Source: Phoebastria nigripes
Lineage: Eukaryota > Chordata > Aves > Procellariiformes > Diomedeidae
DNA length: 64,000 bases
Assembly (NCBI GenBank): GCA_035582835.1
Contig: JAYKAV010000944.1
Span: 717,932 to 781,931 of the forward strand
Direction of reading: 5' to 3'
Position numbers and translations under genes: made by a program. Positions 1-10,651 of the stretch are shown here, one piece after another (position 1 is the first letter of the stretch; each line of letters opens with the position of its first letter). A model generated the notes under the pieces. That model was not told the DNA's origin, did not search any database, and was given only the letters and a program-made list of their open reading frames with translations.

Positions 1-2179
1 AATCATTGTGTGGCCACAAACAAGCAGTGGGATGGTTCCAGCTCAGCTTCACCGTGCCNTACACCGTCCCCCGGTGTAGGGCTGATCTGAGTCATGGGCT
101 GAATATATCTACCCCCTTCCACCGATTGTAGCAGGAGGTGATCTTGGCCATCTCTGATAAATGTCTGAAATGATGCTAGGATGCATCTAGGGCTCTGGGT
201 TTTAATTTCTTTAGTTCTGTGAAAAAGGCAGAGAAGGACCTCTTTCCTTCATCTGTATTATGTCCTGCCCACATATACTGTCAGCAGTTTGGGAAGGGCA
301 AATCCCCTTTACAGCATCTGGGATGCTCAGGGCTCTCACCCCTCATAGCTATAGGGATAGCAGTAGTCGTTGTACAGCCCTGGGTGGGATTTATCCGGCC
401 AGATACAAATGTCTTTTCTATAGCCATCTGCATCTACCAAATCATCTTTCCATCAATAGGGAGAAAAAAAGCACTTCCAACATGTAATTCGAGACTGTTT
501 TAACCATCTATTTTAAAACTAGATAAATCCCTGTACGAGTGCTTATTGCTCCCCATTAACTAAAAGCAAGTCCAAGGTGTCTAGCTCACAGGGAGACACA
601 TGGCTCCAAGGCAGGACAGTTGCCTACATCTAAGTCTCCAGTGCTGTTTTAGATATCCTAGGATATCCCCCTGGCATCCCACTGCCCCCATCTCAAACCA
701 TGCCCCAGTGCCAGTAATGTGACTGCAATGGGAGCTTGACACTTGCACTGGAAACACCAAGGAGAGGTGACCACTCTGGAGCTGAACTCACCCCTCGCAC
801 CCTCGCTTCGGCTGTGCAGAAGAGTGCTAAACCCGTGCAGAAGTGACAAAAGTTCTTGCACCCTTTTACAAGCTCTTGCATCCTTTTACTGGTGCTAACA
901 TGGCTCCAAAACTGCAAAGGAAGACTTGTGAAATAGAATTTTCTGAAAGAAAAATTCTGCAAATGAGAATTGGGTCCACATAGGTAAATTATCCCAGCTG
1001 CAAGGAAAAGGTCACAAACCAGGGGAGCCTGGTCAACCCCTCAGGCTGTTCAAAATAACCTAAACGGAGGTGGATAGATGATGGTCTGATTGCAGTCTGT
1101 AGGGATGGAGAGTATCTGTATGAGGTCTGAGGTTATAGGCTCTTCTGCCTACCAGACAAAGGTCTCCTGGGGGCCAGGAGTCAAAGCTAACCACATTTCA
1201 GTTCAAAGTTATTACTAACTATACAAAATTACTTTACTATTGTACTGTGCCTTAATATTGAAGAGAGTGATCCACTCTCCATCCTTGTGGTAGATTCTCC
1301 ATCACTGAACTATCGCTAACATGATGGAGTGGGTTTTTTTCCTAAGGGACAGCTTGGTTTAAGTAGGAAGGTATCCTGGGAAGCCCCAGAACAAAGCAGT
1401 AGAAAAGCCTTTCTGCATTTGCAGTCTCTTAAATTTGCTTCTGAAGGGTGCTTTGATGTGCAGCTCATAAGAATCAGAACACTTTTCCTGTGTCCCATGG
1501 TTTTATAGGGCTTTCATCATTTTATCATTTTATGATATGGGCAGACAAGTGAACACATTCAGGCTGTGGTGGCTTAATTCTTTAATCTGTCAAAAACATT
1601 CCTTCCTATTGCAAGGACCTGGGATGTTGATGACGTCGCATGTCTCTTCTGCTTTCTTCCTCTGGGCTGTAGCTTTTGGTGCCTCAAACTGAAGCTGTTT
1701 AGTTTGCAGCAAGGGGGTCCAACATTACTTTGTGTGCCTGGTGAGTGAAGCTGTGGGGAGCAGAACATCTCTGGATCCAGCTGAACACAAAAACCTACTG
1801 TGTGCTTGCCCTCAGAGTGGGGGAATGGGTGTGATGACTCAGAGGAGCCGCTTCTCATTCAATTACAGTGAGTCAACACGGCTTTAAGGGAAAGTCATGA
1901 CTCACAGGCAGATTTAAATTCTTTGAAGGAGTTGACGAGCATGTGGCAGAGGGTGATCCAGCTAATACAACTGCTGAGATTTCCAAAACTCTTTTAACGA
2001 GATTTCTCACCAAAGGCTCATGGAGAAACTAAACTGTCATGAAGTAGAAGGGCTTTGGTTTGAAAGGGAGGCAACATGGAGGAAGGATTTGACCAGAGAA
2101 AGGGCTTACGAGAGGAGCTGTGTTGGCATCCGTGCAAGGAATTGTGATGTTCAACGAGGGCGAATGCTGAGACGACCAA
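1..2179. other. non-coding sequence, probable protease-gene intron or 5' flank
   Basis: No exon, RNA gene or recognisable repeat could be supported here. Short open frames exist on both strands but none shows a protein family signature, and none carries the histidine or aspartate exon motifs expected of the upstream part of a trypsin-like protease. Placement inside an intron is inferred only because the last protease exon lies downstream at 6750 on the + strand. Confidence 0.4.
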
Positions 2180-2985
2180 GTTGGCCGATGCCACAGCATT
2201 ATTCAGAGTGGTCAGAATTAAAACTGGCTGTGCAGAGGTGCAGCAGTATCTCATTATTCTGAGGGACTGGAGGTTAAAGCAACAGATGCAGTTCACTGTT
2301 GATAAAGGTAAAGTAATTAATATAGGGAGAAGCAACTCCAGCTGTATGCATACAATAATAGGCTCTAAATTAGCTATTACCATGTAAGATCTTGGAGTAA
2401 CTGTGGATAGTCCTTCAAAAACATCAGCATGAGGCTCTGTGGAGGTCAAAAAGGCAACGAGAGCATTATGAATTATTAGGAAAGGAATAGGTAGCAAAGC
2501 AAATGCCTGTTGGGCCAGGGCACTAATCTTGGGAGCCTATGTCTTGTGTGCTGTGTNTGATTCCCATCCACCCCGTCTGAGAAGTGAGTAGTAGTTTTAG
2601 AAAAGGAGTAGAGTAGGAAGGATGAACTGGGACACNGAATGGCTTCTGGTGGAAAGGAGAATAACAGAGCAGGACTCTGAGGCTTGTAAAAGAGATGTCT
2701 GGTGGGGATACGACACAGATTTCTAAAGCCATGAGGAGCAAGGAGAGGACAGTCAAGAGCTGTCCTCTTGTCACTGCTGTTCAAAACACATGAAGGAGGG
2801 GGTGTCAGATGGCTGTATCAGGCAGCAGATTTAAAACAAAGAGAAGGAAGTGTTTTTTCATCCAACAAATAATTAAACTATGGAAGTCACTGACCAGGAT
2901 GTTGTGGGTATTTATCCTAAGGGATAAATGGATTCAAAAAGCAATTAGATAACTTCCTGGATGAAGATCTCTCTAAGGCTATTAA
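2180..2985 (+). repeat. ancient CR1 LINE fragment, 3' part of ORF2
   Basis: Decayed pieces of the C-terminal part of a CR1 reverse-transcriptase ORF can be read on the + strand. Around 2285-2390 the translation resembles MQFTVDKGKVINIGRSNSS followed by a GSKLAIT-like stretch, then DLGVTVDS and an IIRKGI-like block near 2470-2490. These are typical of the segment after the RT core of CR1 elements. Near 2830-2990 the DNA resembles the CR1 stretch encoding the FF..KLWNSLP region. Many frameshifts and stops show it is an old, dead copy, clearly older than the copies at 16.1, 24.0 and 35.4 kb. Confidence 0.7.
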
Positions 2986-5495
2986 CCACTGTGATGTAAA
3001 TACAACTCTGTAAATACTNGCCCTGTTTCTCATTCTCCTTCCCTGAGCACTTGCTACAGATGACTGTCAGAGACAGGAGTCTGGGCCACATGGGTCTTAG
3101 GCCAGATGCATTATAACTGCCTTTAAGTCCGTGCCACCATAGTTACTAATGGACCCTGCTGACATCTGTGTGGATGGAGTAGAGTGGTCTTGTTCTCCCG
3201 TTTTCCAGCGAGGGGATGGAGGGACAGAGTAGCTGAAGGCTCTCACCTGGGATCTCAAAGGGATCCCATGAAAGGAGTCCAGGTGCCCTGTGTTACCTGG
3301 TCCATTTTCGATACCTGCATGCTAAAAATGGCCATAGCCTCCTTCTTTCCAGCTTTCTCTGAAGACAGCTTGTTCACGGTCAAATAACTGAAGAAATCAT
3401 CTGTTTGCAAAAGCCTTCACTTCCTGCAGCCAGGGCAGCTCTAATGGCAAGTGTTGTTATTCACATGCTGATTCTCTCCAATTTACACAGAGCTTACCAA
3501 CATGAAAATGAAACCAGCAATGACTTGCAAGGATTGTGTATCCATCTAATGAGTATCAGATGGGTTGTTCTCCCTCCCCCAGAGCTTCTCCCACCTAAGA
3601 AGATTTGTGTGGCTGAACGGGTTTGTTCTGATCAATTACCATATTGCAGACACGAACACAAATAGGAAGAAGATTACAAATCTTGATCCAAAGCCCCCTC
3701 AAGTCAACAGAAAGGCTCCTGATGTTCACAAAAAGGCTTTGGCCATGGTGAAACGGNTGAAACTTTTGATCAGCTTCAGTGAACAAGGCACCTTGTTAGT
3801 CGGTGACAGTTTTTACACAAGCCAGAACTATTTATCAGCGAATACGTCATTGCTCTCACCTCTCCTAATGGGAGGATTAACATGCAGTTGTGGAAGACAN
3901 GAATTCAGCACCAGATCTGATTTGATGTGGTTGCTTTTCACTCATCTTCTAGTTGACAAGAAACATGCAACAGAAGCAAAGATGCTATTTTTAGGTTTTT
4001 TGCTGTCCAGAAACTTGGCANTCAGACTGAAGAACAGGAGCAGGTATCTGGTGTGTCTTGCTGACCAGAAGTATTTCACCACCAGGATACAGGAGGCTGA
4101 AAGCTGAAAGCAGCATTTAATAAGTGCTTCGATCTTCAGAGTCATTAACCTGAGCATTCATTAAATTAGTGCTACTGGAAACATCAGAGCTGAGATAATT
4201 GCACCAGTGCTCAAAACTCGCTCCTCCCGCACCCTCTCCTACACAAGGATGGAAAACCTTGGGCCAAAGTTTTTGAGAGCTTAAGGTGGATACAGGGATA
4301 TTCAGAAGTGTCCAAGAATTGAGNTTTTTTTCTCTATCTTTAGCCCTACAGAAACCAGGCTACTGATTCATCTGGGTTACTGCTATAATTATGTGAGCGA
4401 GATTATCACATGGAAAAGATGATTTAGCCCACTTTGTGACAAAATCGCGGAGTGAAATAGCTGAAGTTAAGAGAAATTGCATGTTAGAAGTTGCACCTAT
4501 GAAGCAGACCGGCTCAGCCCATGTGGAAAGGCATCTGAAGCAGAATTTGGGTCTCGGGGCTTGTGGATTAGAGAAATGGATTTGCAGCTGCTGCCTGGGT
4601 TTTCACAGCGTTGCCTAACTCCCTCTCTGCCCAGGTTTTAGANCACTTTCCGCAGCTGACAGTCCCCCAAACCCTGCAGACGGCTCTCCCTTTCCTCACC
4701 GGCCGGGCAGAGAACAAAACGAACATGGTTAAAGAGGCAAAGAGGGAAAAGCAGATCTGCTTTGAAAGGAAAAGCACATGACCTGTAGTTTGAATAGGGA
4801 TTCCTGGCTCTGCCATCGCCTCGTGCAAATCGCATCTCTTTTCTGCTGTGGTTTTTCTCAGCTATGAAATACGATAAGATTTTTCCCCCCAAGGATAGTC
4901 ACAAGGTATCAGGAATTAACTGGTATTTAAGCAGCTGGAAGAAAGGTCCTTTGCAAGTGTGAACAGCCTCCAAATTGGACACTTTGAAACCGCTCTGCCC
5001 TGATGGTGTGCAGGAGCTCTGCCAGTGCTAAAAATCTCCTGTACCGGGAAAAGCCGGCACGACNCATCCCGACATATCACTGATGAGGGATCGTCAGCCG
5101 TTGTTGCGTCACTGGCTTGCAAACGGCTCCCACTCTCTCAACTTCATTTATTATCTTTGTGTAGGAGGCTCGAAGCGTCTTCCTTTCGCTACCAGGATAA
5201 TATGTTTGGCCTGTTCCTGCCCTGAGGGAATTAGCAGTCAAATTCCCAGTAATTTAATTGTGCGTACAGCCTAGATGTTCATCCATTCAAACAGGATGCC
5301 ATCGCCAAGGACACCGATAACGCATGGATCCAAGGTCACTGCAAGGTCGCTTGTGCGATTCACGCAAATTCTTGGCTGAAACACGGTCAGGAAATGTCTT
5401 TAGATCCTGCGTCTGAAGAGGGTCCAGCAGCACTGGCTGAGATGCAGACACGTAACTACAGTAACACCATTGCAGTGCAAACAGTATTGAATTTA
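2986..5495. other. non-coding sequence, no feature recognised
   Basis: Apart from scattered single Ns I see no exon, RNA gene or clear repeat. An open frame of 180 codons at 3565-4107 on + has no recognisable motif and three ambiguous codons, and I do not accept it as a gene. Confidence 0.4.
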
Positions 5496-5563
5496 CGGTT
5501 GGACTTGATGATCTTAAAGGTCTTTTCCAACCTAAATGATTCTGTGATTCTATGATTCTGTGA
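5496..5563 (+). repeat. CR1 LINE 3' terminus fragment
   Basis: The segment has the conserved CR1 3' end: GGTTGGACTTGATGATCTT, then AGGTCTTTTCCAACC, then the ATTCTATG-type terminal repeat. Only about 70 bases remain, as expected for a heavily 5'-truncated insertion. The same end occurs at 16.2 and 36.5 kb. Confidence 0.85.
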
Positions 5564-6749
5564 ATGCTGAAGCAACATTTGCTCTGTATTTATCTTCGTT
5601 TTTCCCTCCCGTACGCATGTTGAACCAAAATGAAAAAAAGAAGAAAGATGAAAAAAGATAAACATATTATGGACCTGGACCCTCCATCTAATGAAGTGCG
5701 CAGGAATTCTGCCATAAACTTTAGGGGGTGCTGATGAAGTTGCACAAGGGAATACAGCCACTTCCTTCGTCATTAATTAATGTGTGTTAGCTCAGGGTAG
5801 CCGCTGGCGGAAGGGGGTTCTTACATTAATGACAAAGACATTTCTCAAAGTAGTGTACAAAGAGGGAAGGACATTTCCCAGGAAAGCTGGCTGTCTCAGG
5901 AAATGGGTTTGTATTGAATTTCTTACTTGCCACGTGAAGTACTGGAGATAGGGTAGAAAAAAGATTCAAACCCACTGTGGAAGGAAGCTGTCTTATTTAA
6001 AGCAGAGGCTGCGCAGCACTTAAGATGTACATAACTGTCAGAAAAGTGCTGTATCTGCCGGGTGGATTTTCTGCTGGTATCTCTTCTCCCTCGGGTTGTG
6101 TTCAGAGATTGCACACAGAGGTCACACGGGCAACTAGATGTGCTCTTGGTGTTCAAGCTACAGCAGCCAACAGGAGGACGTTCCTCTTTGCAGGGTGGCT
6201 GCAGTGTGCATTTGAAGGCTTGCACACACTGGGTGAGTGATGGTTGCCCTTGCAGTAGCAGGCAAGTTTTCAGTAAAATTACTGTGGTTGCAAGAAGGAT
6301 TTGTCAGGATTAGTGTTCACCTCTTGTCCAATTTCTGGATGCTAGCCCCCAAAATTAACAGGGGCAGGTACCTAGCACCTACATGCACCGGTTTTGCAGA
6401 GAAGTCAAGGACTGAATGAGCAGTCACAGCAAATGTCCCTTTTAATTCTCAGCTATTGTCTCTCAGTGACAGGATTCAGGTATCCTTCTGGGGCCACAGG
6501 AGCATGTGGAAAAGGCTGAGAAGGACAGGGCATTGCACTGAGCCAGAGCTTGTGACTGATCTCCTCCTCTTACCTTCTGTATCTATTTATTCTGCAGGGA
6601 TCTCAGGGCTGAGCTGTGAAATTTTGAGTCCAAAATTTCTTTGTTCCCCCAAATCCTCATGAACTTGGGATAGAGTTTGATTTTCCCAATCGGCCTGTGG
6701 GATGCAGCTGCTATGAGAGACCTCAGATTTGATCCTGCTTATGCCGTAG
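5564..6749. other. probable intron before the last protease exon
   Basis: No coding exon recognised. The segment ends in a TAG acceptor at 6747-6749 preceded by a modest pyrimidine-rich stretch. The acceptor is directly followed by the protease serine-site exon. Confidence 0.45.
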
Positions 6750-7052
6750 GTGGACAGCGGGGGACCTCTGGTTTGCAGTTACTGGAACACCATGAAGTGG
6801 TTTCAGGTTGGCATCNTCAGCTGGGGAGAAGATTGTGCAGAAAAGCCAAACCATGAGATCTTAATGTCTGTTTACAGCTACCGTGGCTGGATCGAGACTG
6901 AGACAGCCATAAGGGGGAAACCTTTCTTCATTGAAGGCGTGGATAACCATGCAAATGTTGGGGTGGTTCTTTCCAGGACTGAGACACAACCGGTGTTTCT
7001 TGAGTATTGTCTCCTTTTATTTATCTCTTTAATAGCAATTAGATTACTCTAG
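6750..7052 (+). CDS. PRSS55: last exon of a trypsin-like (S1) serine protease, probably PRSS55
   Basis: This exon encodes the serine-site third of a chymotrypsin-fold protease. It opens with VDSGGPLVC (Ser195 equivalent at codon 3), then WFQVGIxSWG (codons 17-26), a Cys at codon 29, and the closing Y..WI helix start at codons 44-48. Counting from that Cys to WI gives the same 20-residue spacing as trypsin. A phase-0 acceptor just before the serine motif is the usual last-intron position in S1 genes, and the codon before 6750 is a stop, so the exon must begin there. The tail ends in about 19 hydrophobic residues (codons 82-100), fitting a GPI-anchor signal or membrane anchor; PRSS55 is reported as membrane-anchored in testis. 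Odd points: the first residue is Val where Gly193 is usual, and pocket positions are altered. Codon 23 holds an N. Earlier exons are not found here. The PRSS55 name rests largely on its convergent position next to RP1L1; another membrane-anchored S1 protease is possible. Confidence 0.8.
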   Translation: MDSGGPLVCSYWNTMKWFQVGIXSWGEDCAEKPNHEILMSVYSYRGWIETETAIRGKPFFIEGVDNHANVGVVLSRTETQPVFLEYCLLLFISLIAIRLL

Positions 7053-7071
7053 AGAAGATTTTTCAAACCAT

Positions 7072-7077
7072 AATAAA
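7072..7077 (+). promoter_or_regulatory. PRSS55: AATAAA polyadenylation signal of the protease gene
   Basis: A canonical AATAAA hexamer begins 19 bases after the TAG stop at 7050-7052. If used, the 3' untranslated region would be only a few tens of bases long. No other strong hexamer lies closer to the stop. Confidence 0.65.
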
Positions 7078-8742
7078 AGTCAGAAATACCGTCTCATTCT
7101 TCTTTTGCTACTGACCCATATAGCCGTGTCTCAGGTCAACCTGCTCCATCTCACTGATGGGGACACAGATGCCAAAATGAGACGCCACAGTGAGACAGGA
7201 GAGGGATGGAGAGGCCAGAGAGATGACATGCGAGAGCCAGGACACAGACAAGAGAAGCCATAATCCTCTGAAAAACACAGATTTTCCACACTGGTGGGTC
7301 ACATCAGGCCCAGTTATTTGCTAAGCTCAGATGCAAAGTCAAGATGTGGCATCTGAAACAGCTGCTCCCCTTGGAAAGCTGAAACCCTAAGAAAGGTCTT
7401 AGCTTACTCAGTTGCATATTAGCTTAGCTGTTGGTAGGACAGCTCGGGGTTAATGTATCTTACAGCTAATTATTAGCTGGACTAAAGTATCTTCTATCTC
7501 ACAGCTGGCCCAAGCTAAGAGCATCTTTAGGGACCACAGCAGATGCTCAGGTGATATGTCAAGCTGCTGGGACATGACTACATGTCAAATTCAGTATCTC
7601 CTTAAGCTAGAAAAAGGGCAAGAAATCTTTTGGCCAGTGTTGGAAGGTGTAGCATCATATAACTAATCAGCCTTATTTACCTGGATTGCAAATGCTGGGT
7701 TTTGGTTGTTAAAGGGAATAGAGAAAAATCTGACTGGCTGAAGAGAACTGTTTCTGAACTATCCATAAAACGTTGTCTACAGAAGGTCCTTGGCTTGGTA
7801 ATTAGCCAAAATTAAGCCCTTGCAAGTAAATGGTAAATCAAAACCACATTCCAGTCTGAGCTGGGACTGAGCTCGTCCTTCATGCAACGCATGACCCTTC
7901 ATTGCTTCTCCAGCAACAAAGTGCATTGCAAAATGCGTTCTGGTTTTCACAAGGAGGTTGCTTTTCTTGGAAGTGATGGGGAAGGAGGCAAGCAGCAAGG
8001 TCTCCTTCATGTCCCACCTTTGCAATGGCATAAAAGCACCTGTAATTTGCATCAATGATGAAACTCAGTGAATGTGCAATGGGACAGAACCTCACAAATT
8101 GGTTTTAATTACCTTGATATTTTCTGGCTAGCTGGTGGAGAAGCCTTGTAAATGAGAATTAATTCATCTACCTTAAGCTAATGCAAACCCATCTTGGCAT
8201 AAAAGTCAGACTTTATTTTCTGTGTTATCTGAGCAGAAAATAATGCTTAATTATTATTAGTTCTGAGTAATGCTTATGAAAATTGCTCCACATTAATTTC
8301 ACATGGCTGACTGGCTAATGGATGCGTAAGGGTCTTGTAACCCTTTGCAAAAAGACTAATAAAAACTAAAAACAAGGGGAATATATTACTTCAGCAGCTA
8401 TTAGTAGTAGACAGTGTCTGCTGGCATTAATATCTATATTTATTTTCCTTTCTATTAATAATATATCAACAGATTCTAGAAGCTGTGGCAGGGGCTGGAC
8501 ATCAGGAATTATTTCCTAATGCTGCAATCTATTCAGCTACAGAGTTGTTTCCCCCAAAGGAAATGAGAGATGTCCTCCTGCTTGAATTATTTTAATGTAG
8601 GGATGGTATAAAGCACTTTTGTCTACAGCACATGGCATGGAAAAAGCCTACGCTTACAGGGAGCTGCAAAAGAACCCAGTAAGTCTTTTTCCATCTGTAG
8701 CATTTGCAAACTGATAATGTTCTGTGTTAAATGAAGGCGATG
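7078..8742. other. intergenic, no feature recognised
   Basis: AT-rich sequence downstream of the protease gene. I see no exon, RNA gene or clear repeat. Confidence 0.4.
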
Positions 8743-8885
8743 CTACTTAGTGGTTACAGCAGGGCACTGCTGCTATGGGTTTTGATCTGTTCTGCTGCTC
8801 ATTTACTCAATGGCCTTGGGGAAAGAAAGTTTGTGCCTTGTGCCTCAGTTTCCCTACTTGCAAATTGAGATAATGAAAGTGGTTC
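8743..8885 (+). repeat. MIR-family (CORE-SINE) copy
   Basis: The order of motifs matches a tRNA-derived MIR element: a head with TAGTGGTTACAGC, a degenerate B-box-like stretch, then CTCAATGGCCTTGGGGAAAG, TTGTGCCTCAGTTTCCC and a TTGAGATAATGAAAG tail. This corresponds to the usual CCTTGGGCAAGT...CTCAGTTTCC core. It is diverged, as expected for an element active before the bird-mammal split. Confidence 0.7.
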
Positions 8886-10044
8886 ACTTTGCTATATGGA
8901 AACATCAGTTCTGCAAATTAAGACCAGCTATGTAGCTGCAAAATAATAAACAGTGAAGAGACTTTTTCCTCCTTATTTAAAACATCATAGAATTCATTAA
9001 AGTGAATTCATCTTTGCTACTTCATACACTGTTCAATAATTAAGGCGAGAAAGGAAATGTTTGTTTAATATTTCTATGCTGTAAGTAGGTCTGATGAAAC
9101 ATGTTGATGCTGTATTTTGTTTCAAAGGTGTTTGTGTTTTGAGAGAGCACATCACTTTTGATTATGGATTTGATGGGAATGTGTTGGAGTCACACAAAAT
9201 CAAAATGCAATATATCAGCTTTGCCATTAACATTTCAAGGTGACCCATTAATTTTTTAAGATTTACAACATCGGTGTACTATGTTTCTTATGTTATTGTA
9301 CTCCGTATTTGTGGGTTTAGATCATCTAAGTGAAAAGTTTCCAAACTGAACTACCTCAACTTTTAGGCTTCAGCCTATAGTTTGGGATGTTCACTTTTTG
9401 TCTTAATTTGCAGCTCATTTCTTATTGCCCTTTCCCTCTTTCCAGATAGCTCTTCCTCATGTCCAGTCAGCCCAATGGAGAGCATCAAGCGGTCTGGGCA
9501 AAAGAAATCTGTCTCTTGCAATATCCTTTGCTCAGGGAGCAAAGCTGGCCAACAGAAAACAAGAGGCTGCTGCATGGAGCATGGTGATGCAAAGCAGTGC
9601 ACCAAAACACAGATTTTGTTCTCAGCACTACACCTTTAGCAGCAAATACCAGAAGAGAAGCAGGCTATGGAAATACTTAGAGAGCCAGGGAAACATCCAT
9701 AAGAGGATTCAGGGAAAAAATATAGGAGGATATGGGTACTCAAGGAGACAGAGAAGAGGTAGTCAGGCCTTGCTTGCACGTTTTGCTAAGGAGATAACAA
9801 AAACACCTCCCGTGAGCAACGAAGGCAGCAATTTAAATGCCAACATACCAAAATAATTTTGGCTTAGTCATGCAGAAATTAAGGGCTCTGTATATATATG
9901 TGTGCTTCCCTGCCTGCCCCATCCCAACTGGTCATTTGCACAAAAGCTTGAGCAGAGAGATGAAAGATTTGAAGATGATGGTGTTTGTGCAAGTTTGGCG
10001 GCAAGAACTGNTTGCAGATGAGAAGTGGGGAAGGCTCCAAGTAA
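8886..10044. other. intergenic, no feature recognised
   Basis: AT-rich flank followed by neutral sequence. A 143-codon open frame at 9425-9856 on + has no family signature and is not accepted as a gene. Confidence 0.4.
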
Positions 10045-10651
10045 GTAGGTGTGCTGGTTTTGGCTGGGATAGAGTTAATTTTCTTCATAGTAGCTAGTAT
10101 GGGGCTATGTTTTGGATTTGTGTTGAAAACAGTGTTGATAACACAGGGATGTTTTCGTTACTGCTGAGCAGTGCTTACACAGAGTCAAGGCCTTTTCTAC
10201 TTCTCATTCCACCCCACCAGTGAGGAGGCTGGGGGTGCAGAAGAAGTTGGGAGGGGACACAGCCGGGACAGCTGACCCCAACTGACCAAAGGGATATTCC
10301 ACACCATATGGCATCATGCTCAGCATATAGAGCTGGGGGAAGAAGGAGGAAGGAGGGGACGTTCGGAGTGATGGCGTTTGTCTTCCCAAGTCACCATTAC
10401 GTGTGATGGAGCCCTGCTTTCCTGGAGATGGCTGAACACCTGCCTGCCCATNGGAAGTAGTGAATGAATTCCTTGCTTTGCTTTGCTTGTGTGCGTGGCT
10501 TTTGCTTTCCCTATTAAACTGTCTTTACCTCAACCCAGGGGTTTTCTCACTTTTACCCTTCTCATTCTCTCCCCCATCCCACGGCGGGGGGGAGTGAGCG
10601 AGCGGCTGTGTGGGGCTGAGTTGCCAGCTGGGGTTAAACCACGACNGTAGG
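10045..10651 (+). mobile_element. endogenous retrovirus solo LTR with 5-bp target-site duplication
   Basis: The LTR itself is 10050-10646 (597 bases). It starts TGTGCTGG and ends ACGACN, where the N is probably A, giving the TG...CA ends of a retroviral LTR. It is flanked by a perfect 5-base direct repeat GTAGG at 10045-10049 and 10647-10651. A TATA-like CATATAGAGC lies near 10325 and an ATTAAA polyadenylation-type signal near 10514, in the order expected for U3-R-U5 on the + strand. I recognise the sequence as a common bird LTR family. The 5-base duplication suggests the ERVL (class III) type. There is no internal gag-pol sequence, so it is a solo LTR left by recombination. Confidence 0.85.

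Noticed and set aside
3565..4107. 180-codon + strand open frame upstream of the protease exon
   Set aside because: It has no trypsin-family motif, contains three N-derived codons, and shows no splice signals that would make it an upstream exon.
9425..9856. 143-codon + strand open frame
   Set aside because: Basic and low in recognisable structure, with no homology that I can identify and no supporting signals.
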